DNA of 50,451 nucleotides from Streptomyces sp. NRRL S-118 (GTDB lineage: Bacteria > Actinomycetota > Actinomycetes > Streptomycetales > Streptomycetaceae). Below, piece after piece: positions 40,382-49,153 of the stretch (within the stretch, counting starts at the first letter, position 1; every line of letters starts with the position of its first letter). The position numbers and the translations under genes were made by a program. The stretch lies in the NCBI RefSeq assembly GCF_000716335.1, contig NZ_KL591027.1, positions 1 through 50,451 of the forward strand, read 5' to 3'. The notes under the pieces were generated by a model. The model was not told the DNA's origin, ran no database searches, and saw only the letters and a list, made by a program, of their open reading frames with translations.

Positions 40382-41521
40382 ATGGAGGGGACTCGGGATG
40401 TGGGTGAGGCCGGTGGTGTCGGGGACGACGTCGTGGTCGGCGCCCCGGCGGACGACGACGCGCTGTACGTACTCACGGCCGCGCTGCTGACACCCGCGCA
40501 GTTCCCCAGCGTGCTCGCGGACGACTATCCCGAGGCGTGCGCTGCCCTGGGCCTGGAGCCGTACGCGGACGGTTACGGGCTGGTGCTGGGGCAGGACGGC
40601 GACGGTGCCCGGTGGACGGTCGTCGTGGACGACGTGTCCCTGGTCGCGGTGGCCATCGCCTCCTGGGACTGCGGTATGGAGTACGACCTCTCCCCCGACG
40701 AGCGCAGTGTCGTCGCCGCTCTGCCGGGCTGGCCGCTCGGGCTCTCGGTGGCCGCGCCGCAGCTGCCGCCGCCGCACGATCCCCCGACGGCCGCGGACGA
40801 CCGGCCCCCGCTGACCCCGCCGGACGCCGGCTCCTGGGGCCCGGCCCAGCGGCGCCTGGGTGCGGACGAGATCGCGCTCCAGTGGGCCTCCTGGCGCAGC
40901 CGGCTCGACGACGGCGACTTCGCCTCTCCTGGGGCTCCGGCGGACGAGGAAGGCACGGAGGGCCGGTCGGGCCCGAAGCCGGGCCGGGAAACGCCGGCAG
41001 CCGGGGACGGCGCGCAGGACCAGGTGGGGCCGCTGCCCGGGCGCGACGCTCCGCAAGACGGCCGCGACGCTCCGCAGGGCGGCCGGGAAGCCCGGACAGC
41101 GGGCGGCGCTGCGGGAGCGCCGGATGATCCGGCCCGGCCTGGTGCGACCGGCGAGGCGGGAGGTTCCGGGACCGCGAGGGCCTCTGGCGGTGCAAACCCT
41201 CCGGACTCCGCAGGCTCCGGGTCCACCGGGCGCCGGGAACCCGCGGAGTACGGGGACGCGGCGGTGCGGCGCGTGCTGGAGGAGCTTCAGGGGTATCTGG
41301 ACTCCCCGCCGCCCCTCGGCCGGGTGCGGTCCGGGTTCGCACCCGACGGGGCCCGCATGCTGAGGGCGGACGGGCCCGGGTGGTCACTGGTGGCACGGAC
41401 CGACGACATCGCCTTCGTCCTGCTCGACGACCAGCCGGGCGAAGTGCTTCCGGTGGGGCGCGGAGCGCGGCTCCCCGCCCTGCTGACGGCCCTGGAGGCG
41501 ATGGCGGTGCGGCCCGCCTGA
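40382..41521 (+). CDS. Hypothetical protein with a Pro/Gly/Ala-rich linker
   Basis: 379 residues from ATG 40382, GGGGAGG 7 nt upstream. The N-terminal 140 residues look folded (DDALYVLTAALLTPAQFPSVLADDYPEACAALGLEPYADGYGLVLGQDGDGARWTVVVDDVSLVAVAIASW). A disordered region of about 150 residues follows, with DAPQDGRDAPQGGRE-like repeats. The last 80 residues are folded again and resemble the first domain in content (GWSLVARTDDIAFVLLDDQPGEVLPV). Cytosolic; unknown function. Confidence 0.8.
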   Translation: MEGTRDVGEAGGVGDDVVVGAPADDDALYVLTAALLTPAQFPSVLADDYPEACAALGLEPYADGYGLVLGQDGDGARWTVVVDDVSLVAVAIASWDCGMEYDLSPDERSVVAALPGWPLGLSVAAPQLPPPHDPPTAADDRPPLTPPDAGSWGPAQRRLGADEIALQWASWRSRLDDGDFASPGAPADEEGTEGRSGPKPGRETPAAGDGAQDQVGPLPGRDAPQDGRDAPQGGREARTAGGAAGAPDDPARPGATGEAGGSGTARASGGANPPDSAGSGSTGRREPAEYGDAAVRRVLEELQGYLDSPPPLGRVRSGFAPDGARMLRADGPGWSLVARTDDIAFVLLDDQPGEVLPVGRGARLPALLTALEAMAVRPA

Positions 41522-41526
41522 CGGGG

Positions 41527-41751
41527 TCAGCCGGTGGGCTCCTCGGGGGCCGGCTCGTCTTCGGGCACGGCCCCCTGTGCGCCGTCCGCCGGGGCGGGTT
41601 CTCCGGCGGGCGTGCCGCCCCGCGCCTCGTCACCCGTCCGGGACAGATCGGCGTCCCAGTGGTCGGAGCCGGTGCTCGCCTGCTCGTCGGGCAGGTCCCT
41701 CGGGACGCTGCGCCCTTCTTCGCCGGGTCCTTCGTGCCGCTTGTCGCTCAT
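41527..41751 (-). CDS. Small acidic disordered protein
   Basis: 74 residues from ATG 41751 (MSDKRHEGPGEEGRSVPRDL), rich in Glu, Asp, Gly and Pro throughout, ending PEDEPAPEEPTG. No predicted fold or signal peptide. The ribosome site is weak. It lies convergent with the previous gene, 5 nt from its stop. Such short acidic proteins are common in Streptomyces, but this one may not be expressed. Confidence 0.5.
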   Translation of the reverse strand: MSDKRHEGPGEEGRSVPRDLPDEQASTGSDHWDADLSRTGDEARGGTPAGEPAPADGAQGAVPEDEPAPEEPTG

Positions 41752-41839
41752 GACGGGCGCGTACCCCCATCGGCACTTCTCAGACCCGTTCCGGTGCCAC
41801 CCCTCGCGGACCGGTGCGCGCCCGTGGTGGCGAGCGTCC

Positions 41840-42940
41840 TCACCGTGCCGTCGGGGCGGTACGGAGCGGCTCGCCCACGTCATGGAGGTGGCCGAGGGCC
41901 TGACGGTACGAGTCGACGAACCCGGTCTCGGTGTAACGGATGCCGAGGGCGCGGCAGTGGGCGCGCACCATGGGCTGGGCGAGCTTCAGGTGGGGCCGGG
42001 GCATGCTGGGGAAGAGATGGTGTTCGACCTGGTAGTTCAGACCGCCCAGGAACCAGTCGGTGAAGGCGCCGCCGCGGATGTTGCGCGAGGTGAGCACCTG
42101 GCGGCGCAGATGACCCCAGGGCTCCTCGTGCGGGTCGGGCACCTCCATGCCCTTGTGGTTGGGGGCGAAGGCCAGGCCCAGGTGGACGCCGAGCAGCATC
42201 TGGTGGATCAGGGCGAACACGACGGCCTGGCCGACCGACATGGTGCTCATCAGCAGGGTGAGGTAGCCCGCCACGTGGGCGAACAGCAGTCCGCCTTCGA
42301 TCAGCCGCTCGCGCGGGGCCAGGCGCGGCCCGTCCTTGGAGAACAGTGCCTGGAATCCGTACACCTTCAGGGCGAGGCCCTCGAGGGTGGTCAGCGGGAA
42401 GAAGAGCCAGGCCTGATGACGGGTGAGCCAGCCCCGGAAGCCGGTGCGACCCTCCGCCTGGTGCCGCGAGAAGACGAGGACGTCCGGGGCGACGTCGGGA
42501 TCCTTGTCCTCATGGTTGGGGTTGGCGTGGTGCCGGTTGTGTTTGTCGTTCCACCACTCCTGGCTCATGCCGAGCAGCAGGTTGGCGTGGAGCAGCTGGA
42601 GCAGCCGGTCCCGGCGCTTGTCCGCGCCGATCTGGTGGTGGCCGGCGTCGTGGGCGAAGAATCCGGCGCGTGCGGACAGGACGGCGAAGGGGACGGCCAG
42701 TAGCAGGGACCACCAGGAATGCCCGAAGAGGACGAGGCCGGCGGCGACAGCCGCCAGGGCCAGCAGGTTGACGGAGATACCGAGGGCGTACCACCCGGTG
42801 CGGCGCTCCAGCAGACCCTGGGACTTCACGACGCGCAGCAGGGGCGTGAACTCACTGCCGTGGCTCCGGATCCTGCGCGCGGGAGCGGGGGCACCGGCCG
42901 GCGGCGCGGGCGTGAGGGGGACAGCGATGGCCTGGGGCAT
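41840..42940 (-). CDS. Membrane acyl-lipid/acyl-CoA fatty acid desaturase
   Basis: 366 residues from ATG 42940, GGAG 5 nt upstream. Three histidine boxes of the di-iron membrane desaturases: HDAGHH (97-102), HNRHH (134-138) and QVEHH (304-308). Membrane helices lie around 55-95 and 215-250. The last box with Q at its start is the mark of the acyl-lipid (front-end or DesA3-like) group. The protein introduces a double bond in a membrane fatty acyl chain; electron donor unknown, as no ferredoxin or reductase is adjacent. Divergent from the helicase gene. Confidence 0.95.
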   Translation of the reverse strand: MPQAIAVPLTPAPPAGAPAPARRIRSHGSEFTPLLRVVKSQGLLERRTGWYALGISVNLLALAAVAAGLVLFGHSWWSLLLAVPFAVLSARAGFFAHDAGHHQIGADKRRDRLLQLLHANLLLGMSQEWWNDKHNRHHANPNHEDKDPDVAPDVLVFSRHQAEGRTGFRGWLTRHQAWLFFPLTTLEGLALKVYGFQALFSKDGPRLAPRERLIEGGLLFAHVAGYLTLLMSTMSVGQAVVFALIHQMLLGVHLGLAFAPNHKGMEVPDPHEEPWGHLRRQVLTSRNIRGGAFTDWFLGGLNYQVEHHLFPSMPRPHLKLAQPMVRAHCRALGIRYTETGFVDSYRQALGHLHDVGEPLRTAPTAR

Positions 42941-43194
42941 GAAGTCTCCGGAGGTTGGTCCGTACGCATGACGTGCCGACCTGATCAACCTACGGACGAG
43001 TGCACACACCCGGCCATGGCACCACCACCCGGAACCAGTCGGGGGGCTTCCCGGGGGGCGAGGGTAGGGCTGGCTGCACCTCCCCCGGCGAAGTGAGCCG
43101 GATCACTGCTGACTTGAGCGCATGAAAGCGCCAGCTCCGGTACCCTCGGCCGCTCCGGATCGCACTAGTCAAATTTGAGGAATGCGTCAGCGCT

Positions 43195-46100
43195 GTGCAC
43201 AGGCTCTCCGATGCAATGCCCGCCCCGAACCCCGCCACCCCTGACCCCGCCACCCCTGACCCCATCGCCCCGGATCCCGTCGCCCCGCACCCGGCCACAC
43301 CGAACGCCGGCGCCCCGGACTTCTCCTTCTTCGCGCGCTCGCGGGCGGTCTTCCTGCCCGGCGACCCTCCCCGCGCCGGCCGTGTCGCCTTCTGGCTCCC
43401 CGACGTGCCGGAGTCAACCGTCCCGGCCGGTGCCGCCGGTATCGGAGGTATCGCTGATATCGCGGGGGCCGCCGAGGAGCTCACCGTCATCACGGACGAG
43501 GGGGTGCCCGACACCGTACGGGCGCTGACGCTGCCCGTGCGTCACGTCCTGCCCGTGCTCACGCGGGCCCGTCTCCACGCCGGCGCTTCGCCCTCCGCCG
43601 CGTTCTGGGGCGCGGCCACCCTGATGGCACTCCAACTCGTCGCCCGTGGAAAGCTGTTGCCCGGTCTGACCGCCACGGACCATGACGCGTGGCGGGTGGG
43701 TCCGCTCGAGCCCGAAGACCTGGAGCACCTACGAACCCTGGCGGCGTCCATGCCTCCCCAGGCCCATGCCGTGCCGGTCGGCAGCGCACCGGACGGCGTG
43801 GCACTGCTGCCGCGGCCGGAGCAGCTGCTGCGGTCGTTCCTGGACGCCGTGGCCGACACGCTGCCCCGTACGCCCGCGGCGCCTCTCGCCGCCGACGGCA
43901 CGGCCTTCGCCGCGGCGCCCCCGCAGCACGTCCCGGAGCAGCGGGCATGGGCGGCGGCCGTCGCTGCCGGCCACGACGCCGGCGTACGGCTCTCCCTGCG
44001 CGTCGAGGTGACCGGCCTGGACACACCCGACGGCGCGGCGGACAGCCGGGCCGGGAGGCCGGCCGGGGTCATGGCGGATGAAGCCCACGCGCGCTCGGCC
44101 GACGGCGCGGCACACGGCTCCCTCGCCGGACCCGCGGCCGATGCGCGGCCGGCCTTCCGCGCCGTGCTGCAGCTGCACAGTGTCAGCGACCCGGCCCTGG
44201 TGGCCGACGCCGCGGACGTCTGGTCGGGTGCGGCGGACGAGCCGGGGACGGCCGTGGGCCGGGCGTTCGGGCCGCGTGCCCGGATGGACGCCCTGCTGGC
44301 GCTGCGGCGGGCCGCGCGAGCCTGGCCTGCGCTCGGCCCCTTGCTGTCGGCCGCCGTTCCGGATGCCGTCGCCCTCGCCGACGAGGAGGTCACCGAGCTG
44401 CTCGGTGAGGCGGGACGGGCGCTGGCGGCGGCCGGCGTACCGGTGCACTGGCCGAGGCAGCTCGCGCGTTCTCTGACCGCGCGGGCGGTGATCGGGTTTC
44501 CGGACGAGGAGACGCCCGGCGGCGCGCCCCGGCAGGACGGCCTGCCGGCGTTCCTGTCCGCCGACGCCCTGCTCCGCTTCGACTGGCGTTTCGCGATCGG
44601 CGACCAGCAGCTGACCCGCGCCGAACTGGACCGGCTCGCCGAGGCGGGCCGGCCGGTCGTGCGGTTGCGCGACCAGTGGGTGCTCCTCGACCCCGAGGAG
44701 GCGCGCCGTGCCCGGGCCGCCCAGGACCACGAGGTCGCCCCCATCGACGCGCTCGGCGCCGTGCTGACCGGCAGCACCGAGGTCGACGGCCGCCGGGTCG
44801 AGGTCCGTGCGACGGGACGGCTGCAGGCCCTGCGGGACCGGCTCGCCGATCCGGAGGGCACATCCGGCGGGCAGCAGGAGATCGGGCAGCCGGCAGGCCT
44901 GGCCGCGACGCTCCGCGATTACCAGCTGCGCGGTCTCAACTGGCTGCACCGCATGACGTCCCTCGGCCTCGGGGCCTGTCTCGCCGACGACATGGGGCTC
45001 GGCAAGACCGTCACGCTCATCGCGCTGCACCTGCACCGGCAGACCGACCCGTCGGCCGCCGGCCCGACCCTCGTCGTGTGCCCGACGTCCCTGATGGGCA
45101 ACTGGCAGCGCGAGATCGAGAGGTTCGCACCGGGCACCGCGGTGCGCCGCTTCCACGGCTCCGCGCGGGATCTGAGCGGTGTGACGGCCGGGGAGTTCGT
45201 CCTCACCACGTACGGCACGATGCGGCTGGACGCGGCGCGGCTCGCGGGCATCGCCTGGGGCATGGTCGTCACGGACGAGGCGCAGCACGTCAAGAACCCC
45301 TACTCGGCGACGGCCCGGCAGCTGCGGACCATCGGGGCCCACGCGCGCGTGGCGCTGACCGGCACGCCGGTGGAGAACAACCTCTCCGAACTGTGGGCGA
45401 TCCTCGACTGGACGACGCCGGGGCTCCTGGGCCGGCTCGGGAGCTTCCGCAGCCGCTACGCGCGGGCCGTGGAAGGGGGCACGGATCCGGCCGCCGCCGA
45501 GCGGCTGGCCGCGCTCGTGCGGCCGTTCCTGCTGCGCCGGCGCAAGGCGGACCCGGGCATCGCGCCCGAGCTGCCGCCGAAGACGGAGACCGACCACACC
45601 GTGTCGCTGACCACGGAGCAGGCGGGCCTGTACGAGGCGGTGGTGCGCGAGACCCTGGCGGCCATCGCCGAGGCGGACGGCATGGAACGCCGCGGCCTGG
45701 TGGTCAAGCTGCTGACCGCGCTCAAGCAGATCTGCAACCACCCCGCGCAGTACCTGAAGGAGGACGGTCCGCGGATCGCCGGCCGGTCCGGAAAACTGGA
45801 ACTGCTGGACGAACTGCTCGACACGATCCTCGCCGAGGAGGCGAGCGTGCTGGTCTTCACCCAGTACGTGCAAATGGCCCGGTTGCTGGAGCGGCATCTG
45901 GCGGCACGCGGCGTACGGACGCAGTTCCTGCACGGCGGTACCCCGGTCGCCGAGCGCGAGGCGATGGTGGCGCGGTTCCAGCACGGTGAAGTGCCGGTGT
46001 TCCTGCTGTCGTTGAAGGCCGCGGGCACCGGTCTCAACCTCACCCGCGCCGGTCACGTCGTGCACTACGACCGCTGGTGGAACCCGGCCGTCGAGGCGCA

Positions 46101-46443
46101 GGCGACCGACCGCGCGTACCGGATCGGGCAGACCCAGCCCGTGCAGGTGCACCGGTTGGTCGCGGAGGGCACCATCGAGGACCGCATCGCCGGCATGCTC
46201 GCGCGCAAGCAGAACCTGGCGGACGCCGTCCTCGGCTCCGGCGAGAGCGCGCTGACCGAGCTGACCGACGCCGAACTGGCGGCACTGGTGGAGCTGCGCG
46301 GGCCGGATCGGGGACCGGAGCAAGATCCGGATCGCTCGGGTCGGGGTCCGGGGCGAGGAAGGCAGCAGCAGGCGCCTCGGGAGACGCAGCAGCCGACCCG
46401 GCGCAGGACACAGCGGAAGACGGAGCGAGGGAGCGCGCGATGA
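43195..46443 (+). CDS. SNF2/SWI2 family DEAD-like helicase
   Basis: 1082 residues from GTG 43195; an ATG at 43216 is possible, neither has a good ribosome site. A Pro-repetitive N-terminus is followed by an extended N-terminal region, then the helicase core: LADDMGLGKTVT (Walker A, near 598), DEAQHVKN (Walker B, near 692), TGTPVENN (motif III) and the C-lobe with HGGTPVAEREAMV, HYDRWWNPAVE and YRIGQTQPVQVHRLVAEGTIEDRI (motif VI near 975). It moves or remodels double-stranded DNA using ATP. The stop overlaps the start of the SWIM gene (ATGA), a known SNF2-SWIM pair. Confidence 0.95.
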   Translation: MHRLSDAMPAPNPATPDPATPDPIAPDPVAPHPATPNAGAPDFSFFARSRAVFLPGDPPRAGRVAFWLPDVPESTVPAGAAGIGGIADIAGAAEELTVITDEGVPDTVRALTLPVRHVLPVLTRARLHAGASPSAAFWGAATLMALQLVARGKLLPGLTATDHDAWRVGPLEPEDLEHLRTLAASMPPQAHAVPVGSAPDGVALLPRPEQLLRSFLDAVADTLPRTPAAPLAADGTAFAAAPPQHVPEQRAWAAAVAAGHDAGVRLSLRVEVTGLDTPDGAADSRAGRPAGVMADEAHARSADGAAHGSLAGPAADARPAFRAVLQLHSVSDPALVADAADVWSGAADEPGTAVGRAFGPRARMDALLALRRAARAWPALGPLLSAAVPDAVALADEEVTELLGEAGRALAAAGVPVHWPRQLARSLTARAVIGFPDEETPGGAPRQDGLPAFLSADALLRFDWRFAIGDQQLTRAELDRLAEAGRPVVRLRDQWVLLDPEEARRARAAQDHEVAPIDALGAVLTGSTEVDGRRVEVRATGRLQALRDRLADPEGTSGGQQEIGQPAGLAATLRDYQLRGLNWLHRMTSLGLGACLADDMGLGKTVTLIALHLHRQTDPSAAGPTLVVCPTSLMGNWQREIERFAPGTAVRRFHGSARDLSGVTAGEFVLTTYGTMRLDAARLAGIAWGMVVTDEAQHVKNPYSATARQLRTIGAHARVALTGTPVENNLSELWAILDWTTPGLLGRLGSFRSRYARAVEGGTDPAAAERLAALVRPFLLRRRKADPGIAPELPPKTETDHTVSLTTEQAGLYEAVVRETLAAIAEADGMERRGLVVKLLTALKQICNHPAQYLKEDGPRIAGRSGKLELLDELLDTILAEEASVLVFTQYVQMARLLERHLAARGVRTQFLHGGTPVAEREAMVARFQHGEVPVFLLSLKAAGTGLNLTRAGHVVHYDRWWNPAVEAQATDRAYRIGQTQPVQVHRLVAEGTIEDRIAGMLARKQNLADAVLGSGESALTELTDAELAALVELRGPDRGPEQDPDRSGRGPGRGRQQQAPRETQQPTRRRTQRKTERGSAR

Positions 46444-47708
46444 GCCGTGCCGACGACGAGCGTACGTTCGCGGCGCTGCCGCCCGCCCGCGGCCGCGGTG
46501 TCGCCGAGACGTGGTGGGGCCGGGCGTGGCTGCAGGCCCTGGAGGACACGGCGCTCGACAGGGAGCAGCTGAAGAGGGGGCGCCGGCAGGCACGTGAGGG
46601 CGCGGTGGGCGCGGTCTCGGTCCGGCCGGGGCGGATCACCGCGGTCGTCATGGACCGGCACGGCACCGCGCACCGCAGCGACGTGCTGCTGCAGGAGCTG
46701 ACCGACGGGGAGTGGGACCGGTTCCTGGACCTCGTGGTGGACCGGGCGGGGCACATCGCCGCACTGCTGGACCGCGACATGCCGCCGCATCTGGTGGAGG
46801 ACGCGGCGGCCGCCGGTGTCGAACTGCTGCCGGGCATCGGTGACCTGGAGCCGGAGTGCACGTGCGATGCCTGGGACCACTGCCCGCACACCTCTGCGCT
46901 CTGCTACCAGGTGGCGCGGCTGCTGGACCAGGACCCGTTCGTGCTGCTGCTGATGCGGGGCCGCGGGGAGCGGCGGGTGCTGGACGAACTCCAGGTGCGC
47001 AGTACGGCGCGGGCCGGGCGGACCGAGGACGGCCGGCCCGCGGGCGCCGGGCCGGAAGGCGTACGGGCCGACGAGGCGTTCGCCGCGCGGGACGTCCTGC
47101 CACCGCTTCCCGCTCCTCCCCCGCTGCCGGAGCGGCCGGGCGAGCCACCGGCGCCGGACGCGGAGACCCCGCCGGCGCCGGGTGTCGACCCGGGCGCTCT
47201 GGCCCTGCTCGCGACGGACGCGGCGGCGCGGGCCCACCGGATGCTGGCGGAGGCGCTCGCACCCGGTCATGAGGACCAGCCGGTGGAGCCGGAGCTGTCA
47301 CGGGACCAGGACGCGGTGCGGCTCGCCGCCGGGGCGGAGGGGCATCCCCGGGTCGCCGGCCGGCTGGCTTCCGGGACCGGCCGGCGGCATGCCGATCTGG
47401 ACCTGGCCACGCGCGCGTGGTGCCTGGGCGGGTCCGCGGCACTGGCCGTGCTGGAGGAGGAGTGGACACCCTCCCCGGAGCAGTCGGCACGCGCCCGCGC
47501 GTTGCTCGCCGAGGCGTGGGACGACGCCGAGCGGCCCGCGCTGCGGGCGTCGGGGCCGGACCGCTGGACGGCGCCGGGTACGGGCGTCCAGCTCCGTCTG
47601 GGCCGTGACGGCCACTGGTGGGCGTACCGCAAGGAGGGCGGCCGCTGGGCTCCGGTGACGCCGCCGGCCGAGGATCCGGCATCGGCCTTCGCGGAGGCGA
47701 GGGGCTGA
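46440..47708 (+). CDS. SWIM zinc-finger protein
   Basis: 422 residues; ATG 46440 overlaps the helicase stop. The N-terminal half ends in the SWIM motif CTCDAWDHCPH at about 140-150 (CxC...CxH), preceded by GIGDLEPE. The middle is Pro/Ala-rich. The C-terminus ends with a compact W/Y-rich region (WTAPGTGVQLRLGRDGHWWAY). SWIM proteins bind DNA or protein and partner SNF2 helicases; translational coupling to the SNF2 gene supports a direct partnership, probably in DNA repair or recombination. The stop codon lies within the first copy of a 50-bp duplication. Confidence 0.92.
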   Translation: MSRADDERTFAALPPARGRGVAETWWGRAWLQALEDTALDREQLKRGRRQAREGAVGAVSVRPGRITAVVMDRHGTAHRSDVLLQELTDGEWDRFLDLVVDRAGHIAALLDRDMPPHLVEDAAAAGVELLPGIGDLEPECTCDAWDHCPHTSALCYQVARLLDQDPFVLLLMRGRGERRVLDELQVRSTARAGRTEDGRPAGAGPEGVRADEAFAARDVLPPLPAPPPLPERPGEPPAPDAETPPAPGVDPGALALLATDAAARAHRMLAEALAPGHEDQPVEPELSRDQDAVRLAAGAEGHPRVAGRLASGTGRRHADLDLATRAWCLGGSAALAVLEEEWTPSPEQSARARALLAEAWDDAERPALRASGPDRWTAPGTGVQLRLGRDGHWWAYRKEGGRWAPVTPPAEDPASAFAEARG

Positions 47709-47770
47709 GGGGTGCGGACGGGGATCCGGCGTCGGGCCTCCGGGAGGCGAGGGGCTCGTCGGGTGCGGCC
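47671..47770. repeat. 50-bp imperfect tandem duplication spanning the SWIM gene stop
   Basis: Bases 47671-47720 and 47721-47770 align without gaps: both have GGATCCGGC, GGAGGCGAGGGGCT and GGTGCGG at the same offsets. The SWIM stop codon TGA is in the first copy; the matching bases of the second differ. The duplication therefore lies mostly outside the coding sequence. Confidence 0.8.
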
Positions 47771-47827
47771 GAGGACCTGTCCGGTCGCCCGGTGTGAGCC
47801 TGGCGGGGCCGGTGGCGGCGCCGTGGC

Positions 47828-48007
47828 GTGAACGCTGTCCGCCATCAGTTGGTGACGCAGGCGGGGGAGGCACCGCTGGCCAACGTCTGCGACACCGACT
47901 ACACGTGCGTGGCGAAGATCCGCAAGGAGTGGCTGCCGGCCGGTGAGCCGCACCGGGGGCTGCACCGTCACCTGCGGGAGCTGGCGGCGGTGCTGCCCCG
48001 GCCGTGA
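47828..48007 (+). CDS. Candidate 59-residue small protein
   Basis: GTG 47828 opens a 59-codon frame encoding MNAVRHQLVTQAGEAPLANV, then CDTDYTCVAKIRKEWLPAGE and PHRGLHRHLRELAAVLPRP. Codon third positions are GC-rich and composition looks protein-like with two Cys, but there is no ribosome site at a good distance. It ends 12 nt from the convergent folD-like gene. It might equally be a C-terminal remnant of a lost gene. Confidence 0.35.
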   Translation: MNAVRHQLVTQAGEAPLANVCDTDYTCVAKIRKEWLPAGEPHRGLHRHLRELAAVLPRP

Positions 48008-48019
48008 GGCCCTCGGGTG

Positions 48020-48919
48020 TTACGCGAGCTGCCGCTCCGCCGCGTCGACGGTCTGGGCCAGCAGGACGGCGATGGTCATCGGGCCGACACCGCCCGGCAC
48101 GGGAGTGATCAGGCCCGCCCGGGCCGCGGCGCCCTCGAAGTCGACGTCGCCGACGTTGCCCTCGTTGTACCCGGCGTCGATCACGACGGCGCCCGGCTTG
48201 ATGTCCTCGCCGCGGATGAAACGGGCGCGGCCGACCGCTGCCACCACGATGTCGGCCTCACGGAGGGCCGCCGACAGGTCGGCGGCGGGCGTGTGGGAGT
48301 GGCAGTACGTCACCGTGGCGTTGCGGGCGAGCAGCAGCATGCCGGCGGGCTTGCCGAGGATGGCGCTGCGGCCGACGACGACGGCCCGCTTGCCGGCCGG
48401 GTCGACGTCGTACGCGTCGAGCAGCCGCATGATGCCGCCCGGGGTGCAGGAGACGAAGCCGGGCAGTCCGAAGCTCATCGTCGCGAACGAGGTGGTGGTC
48501 ACTCCGTCGACGTCCTTCTCCGGGGCGATGGCCTCGAAGGCGGCCCGTTCGTCGATGTGCGGGCCGACGGGGTGCTGCAGCAGGATGCCGTGGACGTCGG
48601 GGTCGTCCGACAGGGACCGCAGGGTGGCGACCAGTTCGCCGGTGGTCGTCGTGGCGGGCAGCTCGATGTGACGGGAGCGGATTCCGGCCTTTTCGCAGCG
48701 GGCCCGCTTCATCCGCACATAGGTCACGGAAGCCGGGTCCTCACCGACGAGGACGGTGGCGAGGCAGGGCCGGCTGCCGGTGCGGCGGGTGAGGTCGGCG
48801 GCGCGGACGGCGGTGTCCTCGACGAGGCGGCGGGCGAGGCCACTGCCGTCCATGAGACGGGCGGTCGGGGACGTGGCGTACGCGCCGGTGGGCGTGCTGG
48901 TGGACCTGTCGGTGGTCAT
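48020..48919 (-). CDS. folD: FolD-like methylenetetrahydrofolate dehydrogenase/cyclohydrolase (paralogue)
   Basis: 299 residues from ATG 48919, GGAG 8 nt upstream. Catalytic YVRMK (Tyr and Lys of the FolD SVTYVxxK motif), the KDVDG segment, SCTPGGI and the Rossmann VVVGRSAILGKPAGML. The QLPLP loop of housekeeping FolD is replaced by GILLQHPVGPHID, and a 15-residue disordered N-terminal extension is added. The enzyme interconverts methylene-, methenyl- and formyl-tetrahydrofolate. The divergence suggests a second copy, possibly for one-carbon supply to a special pathway; the housekeeping folD is not in the window. Confidence 0.92.
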   Translation of the reverse strand: MTTDRSTSTPTGAYATSPTARLMDGSGLARRLVEDTAVRAADLTRRTGSRPCLATVLVGEDPASVTYVRMKRARCEKAGIRSRHIELPATTTTGELVATLRSLSDDPDVHGILLQHPVGPHIDERAAFEAIAPEKDVDGVTTTSFATMSFGLPGFVSCTPGGIMRLLDAYDVDPAGKRAVVVGRSAILGKPAGMLLLARNATVTYCHSHTPAADLSAALREADIVVAAVGRARFIRGEDIKPGAVVIDAGYNEGNVGDVDFEGAAARAGLITPVPGGVGPMTIAVLLAQTVDAAERQLA

Positions 48920-49153
48920 GGATGCGCTCCTGAGCGTCGCGGTGGCTCGCCCAGGCGCGCGGCATCGACGTCGGTCCGTCGGGCCGCTCCCCGGTGGTAC
49001 TCCACCCAAGCGCCAGTCACGGCCCGTACCCACTCTACGGGAGGGCCTGTCCGGCCGCGCGTGCCGGGTCGCACGCACCGGCACGCTTGTGGGCGTGGTG
49101 AGGGGCGGCGACGATGGCACCGGCGCGGCGGCGTACGGGACCGGGAGGGCGAG

